A program made the position numbers and the translations under genes. From positions 2,480,001 through 2,544,000 of the forward strand of contig OZ246887.1 of assembly GCA_965231765.1 (NCBI GenBank): a DNA stretch of 64,000 nucleotides. The letters are read 5' to 3'. The notes beneath the pieces were generated by a model. That model saw only the letters and a list, made by a program, of their open reading frames with translations. It did not search any database and had not been told where the DNA came from. Numbering within the stretch: the first letter of the stretch is position 1; every line of letters begins with the position of its first letter. Below, piece after piece: positions 58,350 to 64,000 of the stretch. Origin of the DNA: JAAXHF01 sp963665955 (GTDB taxonomy: Bacteria > Desulfobacterota > Binatia > Bin18).

Positions 58350-58655
58350 ATGCGCCCCCTAAAGGATGTTTCAAAAGAAGAAAATTTTCGTCCCCAAGTT
58401 ATTGGGCCAGGCATGGTGACAACCATGCGGACGCCAGTTGAACCAGAACCGGTTGGCAGCATTGTTTTGGTCCCCTTCCGGGTCACGGGCTATGAGGTTG
58501 ATGACAATGGCAACTGCAAAGCGCGCTTAGAGCAGGTCAATGCCAAGGGCGATACAAACGGCTGGAAACCCGAGGCAAGGTGGTTACAGTCACAGGATGC
58601 GCTCGTCGTTGAACAGGACGAATTACAAGAATTGTTCCAGAGCCTGAAAGACTAG
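58350..58655 (+). CDS. Small hypothetical protein
   Basis: 101 residues from ATG 58350, five bases after GGAGG. The sequence has beta-strand patterns (EPVGSIVLVPFRVTGYEVDD, NGNCKARLEQV) and an acidic end (VVEQDELQELFQSL). No signal peptide. I do not recognise a family; a small single-domain beta protein is likely. It begins about 140 bp from the divergent helicase gene. Confidence 0.6.
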   Translation: MRPLKDVSKEENFRPQVIGPGMVTTMRTPVEPEPVGSIVLVPFRVTGYEVDDNGNCKARLEQVNAKGDTNGWKPEARWLQSQDALVVEQDELQELFQSLKD

Positions 58656-59132
58656 TTGTTACAAACCCATTTTATCCATACGAATCAGAATAGTCTGGCT
58701 TGTAGTATAATTCATAAACAGTTGATAAATCATGAAGGCTGCAAGAAAATCGGCCGGTACGAAGCTCGCATAGAGGATGGAAAGAGTCATGAGGTACTAG
58801 TCCTTGTGGAGAGTTCCAGTACTGAAGAACCGAGCTATGGTCTGTATCCAGGATAATCGTCAGCGTGTTCGGCGCCTATCCTCTTCACGAATGCGTTGTC
58901 CCTCTTCTACGAGTTCCTTCATAATCGGATCATCTTTAAACATCCCTAAGCCAGCCTACGAATGCTACGTCTACGGTAGCAAACATCTCCTGTTCTGGCG
59001 ACTCTCTCTGTTTAGATAGGAAACTGTTCTTCTTGATTTTCAACGACACAGGCTTCCTCATTCGCTAGGATGGAAGATCAAGCGCGAGTCCACACAAAAT
59101 GCGCGATTTTCTCAGCTCAAGGGAGGCACAAG
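58656..59132. other. 477-bp gap with a possible 27-residue minus-strand ORF
   Basis: The minus strand carries ATG 58943 to TGA 58860 encoding 27 charged residues (starts MFKDDPIMKELVEEGQRI). The ribosome binding site is poor, so it may be the end of a decayed gene such as an antitoxin. The rest of the gap looks like degenerate non-coding DNA with no repeat or RNA that I can identify. AT content is higher here than in the genes around it. Confidence 0.35.
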
Positions 59133-59708
59133 ATGCAACATGAGGGGGTGCACGTCACCTATCCGGCCTGGGTCGAACAAGCAGTTGACTGGGAGCAGCG
59201 GTATACCACCGACACCGACAAAATGGGCGTCGCGATTCAGGTCTCACGATGGAACATCGAACAAGGCACAGGAGAGCCGTTTGGAGCGGCGGTCTTTCGT
59301 AGTGACACGGGCCAACTCGTTGGGGTCGGCATGTCGCAAGTTGTGCGACACCAGAATTCCGTGCTGCATGCGGAAGTCGTGGCTATCATGATGGTGGAGC
59401 AGTACCTTCAGGCGTTTAACCTACGGGTTGGAGGTCAACGGTATGAATTATTTTCGTCATGTGACCCGTGTGCCATGTGTCTCGGCGCCGTCCATTGGAG
59501 TGAGGTGAGTCGCCTGGTGTGTGGCGCCAGTCGTGACGATGCCCAACAGATCGGCTTTGATGAAGGTCCGGTGTTTCCAGCTTCGTATACGTATCTGGAA
59601 GAGCGTGGAATGGAGATTGTCCGGGGTTTCTGCCGTGCAGAGGCCGCCGCTGTTATCCAAGCCTACTCGACCAACGGAGGCCTCATTCATAACCGGGCGC
59701 AGGAGTGA
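59133..59708 (+). CDS. Nucleoside/cytidine deaminase-family protein
   Basis: 191 residues from ATG 59133 with GGGAGG upstream. The zinc site is complete: VLHAEVVAIMMVEQYL (HAE) and SCDPCAMCLGAVHWSEVSRL (PCxxC). The fold is that of guanine deaminase, cytosine deaminase and TadA-like enzymes. The tail is longer than in TadA, and GEPFGAAVFR matches the guanine deaminase type. The base or nucleoside used cannot be fixed. Confidence 0.85.
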   Translation: MQHEGVHVTYPAWVEQAVDWEQRYTTDTDKMGVAIQVSRWNIEQGTGEPFGAAVFRSDTGQLVGVGMSQVVRHQNSVLHAEVVAIMMVEQYLQAFNLRVGGQRYELFSSCDPCAMCLGAVHWSEVSRLVCGASRDDAQQIGFDEGPVFPASYTYLEERGMEIVRGFCRAEAAAVIQAYSTNGGLIHNRAQE

Positions 59709-60082
59709 GAGCAAGCGGCTAGACCCAGACAAATTCATTCGGTACAGGTTACCTGAACGCCTCAAGTCGGGTCTTGCTACTTCACGCGCCGCGCGGCATC
59801 AAGGGCCAGATAGGAGAGAAATCCTCCAGCGCCAACAAGCACAAGAGCCATTAAGATATCCATAACTATGACCTCTTTGCAGTGACTTTAGGTCGGCAGT
59901 CTCTCCCTTGAGGCCATCAAGTTCGGGCATGCATACCTCACTGAGTACGCCCCGGCGGGAGCACCTCACCTGGGCTCTTCACAGCTCGCTGGTACGACTC
60001 GGCATTCTTCACTTCAGTTGGCCGTTTTCTTTTGCAGTAAGAAATGGCATGAAACAGAAGAAGAAACAGTAGGAGCCTTTTT
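59709..60082. other. 374-bp gap holding a tiny membrane-protein ORF
   Basis: Besides the 28-codon ORF at 59777-59863, the minus strand has a frame ending at 59938 that could encode ~53 residues with a hydrophobic start (IKRLLLFLLLFHAIS). It would begin at 60099 inside the dienelactone hydrolase gene, so it is doubtful. No terminator or repeat is evident. Confidence 0.35.
59777..59863 (-). CDS. Tiny single-helix membrane protein
   Basis: ATG 59863 follows AGAGG nine bases upstream and opens 28 codons: MDILMALVLVGAGGFLSYLA then LDAARRVK. It is one hydrophobic helix with a positive C-terminal end, typical of small membrane proteins such as the KdpF or CydX kinds. No partner complex is nearby. 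The call rests on the ribosome binding site and the clean membrane helix. Confidence 0.45.
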   Translation of the reverse strand: MDILMALVLVGAGGFLSYLALDAARRVK

Positions 60083-60808
60083 ATGAAAACAGAAAGCATC
60101 GAGTACCAAGACGGCGACACCACCCTACGCGGGTTCCTCGCCTATGATGAAACCCAATCTGGTCAGCGGCCCGGTATTCTGGTGATGCCGGGTGGCTTTG
60201 GGCTGGGCGGCAACGCCAAGCGGCGGGCTGAGATGCTGGCAGAACTTGGCTACGTCGCTTTTGCGGGAGATCCGTACGGCAATGGCATTGAAATCGACGA
60301 GATTGACGAGGTCATGAAACGGGTAACGGTGCTGCGTGAAAACCCAGCCACGTTTCACCAACGCGCTCAGATAGCTCTGGATACCCTCGTCGGACTCCCC
60401 CAGGTCAACCCAAAGCGGCTGGGCGCTATTGGCTATTGTTTGGGCGGTACGTTTGTCTTGGAACTTGCTCGTTACGGTGCGCCGTTAACTGGTGTGGTGA
60501 CCTTTCACGGTGGTTTGGAGACACAAGCCCCGGCGACAGCTGGGCAGATCAGTGCTAAGATTTTGGTCTGCACGGGTGCAGACGACCCGTCCGTCCCGGT
60601 CGCGCATGTCAATGCGTTTGCCGACGAAATGACCCAGGCTGGCGTGGACTGGCAAATCATGAGCTATGGCAACACGCAGCACGGCTTTACCTATCCCGAC
60701 GCCGCCAGCCGAGGAATCGATTGGATTGCTTACAACAAGCTGGCCGACGAACGTTCGTGGAAGGCCATGGAATTGTTCTTTGCAGAAATCTTCAGCTCTT
60801 CTCAATAG
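60083..60808 (+). CDS. Dienelactone hydrolase family protein
   Basis: 241 residues. The nucleophile is the Cys in GAIGYCLGGTFVLELARYG; the acid is in CTGADDPSVPVAHV and the His in GNTQHGFTYPDA, as in dienelactone hydrolases. VMPGGFGLGGNAKRRAEMLA is the oxyanion region. These enzymes hydrolyse lactones or esters, classically dienelactone in chlorocatechol breakdown. No aromatic pathway genes are nearby. AGGAG lies before the ATG. Confidence 0.87.
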   Translation: MKTESIEYQDGDTTLRGFLAYDETQSGQRPGILVMPGGFGLGGNAKRRAEMLAELGYVAFAGDPYGNGIEIDEIDEVMKRVTVLRENPATFHQRAQIALDTLVGLPQVNPKRLGAIGYCLGGTFVLELARYGAPLTGVVTFHGGLETQAPATAGQISAKILVCTGADDPSVPVAHVNAFADEMTQAGVDWQIMSYGNTQHGFTYPDAASRGIDWIAYNKLADERSWKAMELFFAEIFSSSQ

Positions 60809-60830
60809 TCTGGCGTAGGAGGGATACGCT

Positions 60831-61595
60831 ATGTACACATCGCCACACGTTCTGGTCCTGACACTTCTCTTGCTGCTCGGCGCTACGAGTCCTGCCGTGT
60901 CGGTTACTGATGAGCAACGGGTATACGAGATTGTCGATCAGGTTGACCAGCTGCTGCGCGGGGATTCGAGTCAGGGCACGATAACGATGCAAATTGTGAC
61001 CGAAAATTGGCAACGCAGCTTGACCATGCAGGTCTGGTCCCAGGGCACAGAAAACTCGCTGGTCCGGATTGAGAAACCCAGGAAAGAAGCTGGAACGGCA
61101 ACTCTCAAAGTTGGCAATAATATTTGGAACTATTTACCGAAGGTCAGTCGGACAATCAAAATTCCAACTTCGATGATGATGGCGTCATGGATGGGCAGCC
61201 ATTTCACCAATGACGATTTGGTCAAAGAGAGCAGTATGAGTCGTGATTATTTTCTTACGATCTCGTATGAAGGCGAGCGCAACGGTAGTAGCGTGTATGA
61301 ATTTACCCTCATCCCAAAGCCAGACGCAGCAGTGGTCTGGGGCAAACTCGAACTCGAAGTGCGCCAAGACGATCTCATGCCAACCTGGCACCGATATTAT
61401 GATGAAGATGGCACGCTGATACGCGAGCTAACGTTCTCTGAATACACGCTGATGGGCGGCCGCCGTGTTCCGACCCGTCTCGTCATGCAGCCTTACGATA
61501 AACCTGGAGAACAGACGGTGATCATCTATGACGACCTGGTATTCGACATCCCCATTCAGGCTGATACCTTTTCGTTACGGAATCTGGAAAGGTAA
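60831..61595 (+). CDS. LolA-like outer-membrane lipoprotein-sorting protein
   Basis: 254 residues. A signal peptide (VLVLTLLLLLGATSPAVSVT) is followed by the half-barrel pattern of LolA/LolB-like proteins: MQVWSQGTENSLVRIEKPRK, LKVGNNIWNYLPKVSRTIKI and WGKLELEVRQDDLMPTWHRY. This type (outer membrane lipoprotein-sorting protein) commonly stands next to FtsX-like permeases, as here with two of them downstream. It probably carries a lipid or lipoprotein across the periplasm. Confidence 0.85.
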   Translation: MYTSPHVLVLTLLLLLGATSPAVSVTDEQRVYEIVDQVDQLLRGDSSQGTITMQIVTENWQRSLTMQVWSQGTENSLVRIEKPRKEAGTATLKVGNNIWNYLPKVSRTIKIPTSMMMASWMGSHFTNDDLVKESSMSRDYFLTISYEGERNGSSVYEFTLIPKPDAAVVWGKLELEVRQDDLMPTWHRYYDEDGTLIRELTFSEYTLMGGRRVPTRLVMQPYDKPGEQTVIIYDDLVFDIPIQADTFSLRNLER

Positions 61596-61604
61596 AAAAG
61601 ACTC

Positions 61605-62888
61605 GTGAGCAGACGCCTGCTACAGCTCGCCTGGCGCAACCTATGGCGCAACCCGCGACGCACGTTCATTAGCATGCTGGCGATTGCTTTGGGGTATGCC
61701 ATGCTGATGCTGTTTGCCTGCCTCTTACACGGTTTGAGCCAGCAGATGATCGACAATGGCACGCGCTTGGGGCTTAGCCATATGCAAATGCATGCCCCAG
61801 AGTACTACCCGGATCGGTCTCTCTACCATACACTTGGGGGACGGGCGGGGACCAAGCTTGAAGACCTGCTCACAACGCTGACCACCCATCCTCACGTAGT
61901 CGCGGCCGCGCCGCGCGTGTATGGCTCCGGATTGGTGAGCGGGGCCAGCCATTCGGCGGGGGCAGAATTGCTTGGCATTGCCCCTGCACGGGAACTGCTC
62001 ATTTCGCGCTTTCACACCCACCTGGCCAGAGGCCGCTTTCTCAACGAGCCAAGTCCGGATGGTGCAGGTGGGACACATGGCACGAATGAAGTCGTGCTGG
62101 GGGAAAGACTGGCCAACGCTATTACAGCCGACCTGGATTCAGAGATTGTTCTTGTCACTCAGGCCGCGGATGGCTCGATTGGGAATGACGTATACACTGT
62201 CGTCGGCATCCTGCGGACAGGTCTTGAGGCCACAGATCGTGAGCTGGTGCTCCTCTCCTTATCAACAGCGCAGGCATTATTGAGTCTGCCCGCAAACCGG
62301 ATTCATGAAATTGGCATCATCACCACAAGCGCCGCCGAAGCCAGCAGTGTGGCTGCTGCACTCGAAAGCCAGCTGCGCAGCCTCATTCCAGCTCGGATTC
62401 GGGCCTGGCCGGAGCTCTCACCTGTCTTAGCCGAATATGTCCGTCTGAACAGAGGTACGAATGCAATTCTCTTCTCGATTGTTTTTCTTGTCGCCATCAT
62501 TGGGGTGGTGAACACCATGCTCATGGCGGTGTTCGAACGGACGCGCGAGTTCGGGGTCTTGATGGCGCTCGGACTCCGTCCAGTCTATCTGGTCGGACTC
62601 ATTTTGATCGAAGCCCTTCTCCTCGCTGGAGTAAGTTTAGCCTTGGGCGGCACGGTCGGCCTGCCCTTGCTGTGGTATCTCCAGACCTATGGTCTAGATT
62701 TGCGGAATGTGATGGACGGACTGTCGATGGCAGGCGTGGCGATTGATCCGATTTGGTATGGCCAACATGATTTTCCGAGCTATGTCCAGGCCGCGCTCGG
62801 GCTCACGGCTGTGGCAGCTGTATCGGCACTCTACCCCGCTCTTCGCGCGGCCCGTTTTCGACCGATTGAAGCCATGCGACGCGCATGA
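61605..62888 (+). CDS. FtsX-like ABC transporter permease
   Basis: 427 residues starting with GTG 61605. The start RNLWRNPRRTFISMLAIALG is typical of MacB/LolC/E-type permeases. One N-terminal helix, a long periplasmic part (~45-280) and three C-terminal helices (SIVFLVAIIGVVNTMLMAVF, PVYLVGLILIEALLLAGVSL and a last one) fit this type. It is paralogous to the next gene. Together with the LolA-like protein it suggests lipid or lipoprotein extraction from the inner membrane. Confidence 0.9.
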   Translation: MSRRLLQLAWRNLWRNPRRTFISMLAIALGYAMLMLFACLLHGLSQQMIDNGTRLGLSHMQMHAPEYYPDRSLYHTLGGRAGTKLEDLLTTLTTHPHVVAAAPRVYGSGLVSGASHSAGAELLGIAPARELLISRFHTHLARGRFLNEPSPDGAGGTHGTNEVVLGERLANAITADLDSEIVLVTQAADGSIGNDVYTVVGILRTGLEATDRELVLLSLSTAQALLSLPANRIHEIGIITTSAAEASSVAAALESQLRSLIPARIRAWPELSPVLAEYVRLNRGTNAILFSIVFLVAIIGVVNTMLMAVFERTREFGVLMALGLRPVYLVGLILIEALLLAGVSLALGGTVGLPLLWYLQTYGLDLRNVMDGLSMAGVAIDPIWYGQHDFPSYVQAALGLTAVAAVSALYPALRAARFRPIEAMRRA

Positions 62889-62905
62889 GAACAGGCTGCT
62901 GACAC

Positions 62906-64000
62906 ATGACACACGGACGACTGCTCTTCACGCTTGCCTGGCGCAACCTGTGGCGCTATCCGCGCCGGACCATCCTGACCGTCCTGGCTCTTGGGTTGGG
63001 CCTCGCCTTTTTATTATTCTCGCTGGGTCTCGGTGACGGCAGCCATGAACAGATGGTCGCGAATGGTATCAAGCTGGGGGGCGGCCACGTGGTGATTCAG
63101 GCCGAGGGGTATCAACGCACGCGGTCGCAGGATCTCCTCCTTCCATCACATGTGATCTCGACAGTTGATGCCTTACTGCAACCCCAGCATGCACCCTCTC
63201 CAGTACACAGCATCAGTCCGCGCTTGCTGGCCTCTGGTCTGCTGAGTTCTGCGACGAATGCCTCGGGGGTAGGTATTGTCGGCGTGCAGCCACAAGCCGA
63301 ATACACAGTGTCGCTGATTCCGCAGCGCATGATTGAGGGATCCTATCTGGGACTCTATCCGGAAGCATATCCCAATGACGAGCAGGCTTCAGGGCTCGTT
63401 ATTGGAGCTGAGTTAGCCCAAAAGCTAAAAGTGCGCATCGGTTCAAAGGTTGTTCTCATGGCCCAAGCGGTCCGCGTCCAACCTGAAGCAGACACCAAGA
63501 GAACAAGGGAGACAAATGGAGCAGGCGGAGAGATTCAAAACGCCTCGTTCCGGGTAGTCGGGATCTTCCGCACTGGCCTACGTGAGGTGGATGCATACCT
63601 GGTCCACCTGTCCCTGCCCAAAACGCAGACCTTCCTTGGAGCCGGTGACCAGATCACTCAGATCGCCATTTTTCTGCACCAGGAAAGTGCCAGTGTGCCG
63701 ACAGCAGACGTACTACGTCAGCAATTCAGCCCAACTGGGATTGAAGTCCTCACCTGGCGTGAAGCCCTCGCCGAGCTGGCTCAATTTGTGTGGCTCGACG
63801 ACGCCTTTAACTATGTGATGAATGGTATTATCTTAGTCATGGTTGCCTTGGGCGTTCTGAACACAATGTTGATGGCGGTCTTAGAGCGTCGGTATGAACT
63901 CGGTGTGTGTGCTGCTCTGGGCTTGCGACCGGTTCAGTTGTTGGCCCTCGTCATGTATGAATCACTGGTTTTGATTATCCTCAGCCTGGCTCTGGGATTG
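62906..64000 (+). CDS. FtsX-like ABC transporter permease, 3' end missing
   Basis: ATG 62906 opens a frame that continues to the end of the window (365 codons). The start LAWRNLWRYPRRTILTVLAL matches the previous permease, and ALGVLNTMLMAVLERRYELG is the same C-terminal region. The two permeases could pair as a LolC/LolE-like heterodimer. The ATPase gene is expected just past the right edge. Confidence 0.9.
   Translation, partial: MTHGRLLFTLAWRNLWRYPRRTILTVLALGLGLAFLLFSLGLGDGSHEQMVANGIKLGGGHVVIQAEGYQRTRSQDLLLPSHVISTVDALLQPQHAPSPVHSISPRLLASGLLSSATNASGVGIVGVQPQAEYTVSLIPQRMIEGSYLGLYPEAYPNDEQASGLVIGAELAQKLKVRIGSKVVLMAQAVRVQPEADTKRTRETNGAGGEIQNASFRVVGIFRTGLREVDAYLVHLSLPKTQTFLGAGDQITQIAIFLHQESASVPTADVLRQQFSPTGIEVLTWREALAELAQFVWLDDAFNYVMNGIILVMVALGVLNTMLMAVLERRYELGVCAALGLRPVQLLALVMYESLVLIILSLALGL

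Overview
The window is an ordinary, gene-dense chromosomal stretch of a Gram-negative bacterium with moderate GC. It carries MinCDE, an ExeA/GspB-type secretion or peptidoglycan pair, Slt- and Mpl-type murein recycling enzymes, a PagL-like lipid A deacylase, LolA-like and FtsX-like envelope proteins and lipoprotein signal peptides, so an outer membrane is certain. The many CoA, alpha/beta-hydrolase, zinc-dehydrogenase, serine-hydrolase and PPOX-type genes recall uncultured soil or sponge lineages (Tectomicrobia/Entotheonella, Desulfobacterota-like, Binatota-like). That placement is inference; there is no rRNA here to settle it. I saw no tRNA, rRNA, CRISPR array, prophage or intact insertion sequence.

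Layout. 1-4.7 kb: end of an exeA-like ATPase, gspB-like gene, a tiny basic ORF, then minC-minD-minE. 4.7-11.1 kb: a six-gene minus-strand run (serine hydrolase, large TPR protein, FMN reductase, PanE-like reductase, zinc alcohol dehydrogenase, TPR lipoprotein-like protein). 11.3-16.3 kb: MetE-like methyltransferase, alpha/beta hydrolases, LysE exporter, Nudix, small TPR genes. 16.4-20.5 kb: a LuxE-like, LuxC-like, class III aminotransferase cassette followed by a broken SCP2-like gene. 20.6-31.7 kb: PPOX/RNase Z pair, an unusual ferredoxin fusion, PEP-mutase-like enzyme, PagL-like protein, JAMM protease, tRNA-binding domain protein, hotdog thioesterase, dehydrogenase, methylmalonyl-CoA mutase alpha subunit. 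31.7-41.1 kb: methyltransferase, GNAT, serine hydrolase + mpl, CDF metal exporter, SDR, Slt, lipoprotein.

41.1-45.1 kb: a merR-ilvA-copA operon under a textbook MerR-type promoter (20-bp spacer with a dyad almost like the mercury-resistance operator). 45.2-54.8 kb: LarA-like protein, membrane protein, nitroreductase, SNF transporter, a seven-gene minus run (truA, hydantoinase-like, N-carbamoylsarcosine amidase-like, two tandem cyclophilins, secreted PPOX, SnoaL-like) closed by a strong terminator. 55.1-64 kb: alpha-methylacyl-CoA racemase, a perfect 16-bp inverted repeat, a recD2-like helicase gene broken by an in-frame TAA just before helicase motif VI, small ORFs, deaminase, dienelactone hydrolase, then a LolA-like protein with two FtsX-type permeases running off the right edge.

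The most interesting points are the metal-responsive operon that embeds a threonine deaminase between its regulator and the copper pump, the LuxE/LuxC/aminotransferase cassette that could turn acyl groups into aldehydes and amines, the interrupted helicase with an otherwise well-preserved reading frame beyond the stop, a G9 tract at a ribosome binding site, and several perfect palindromic repeats between genes.
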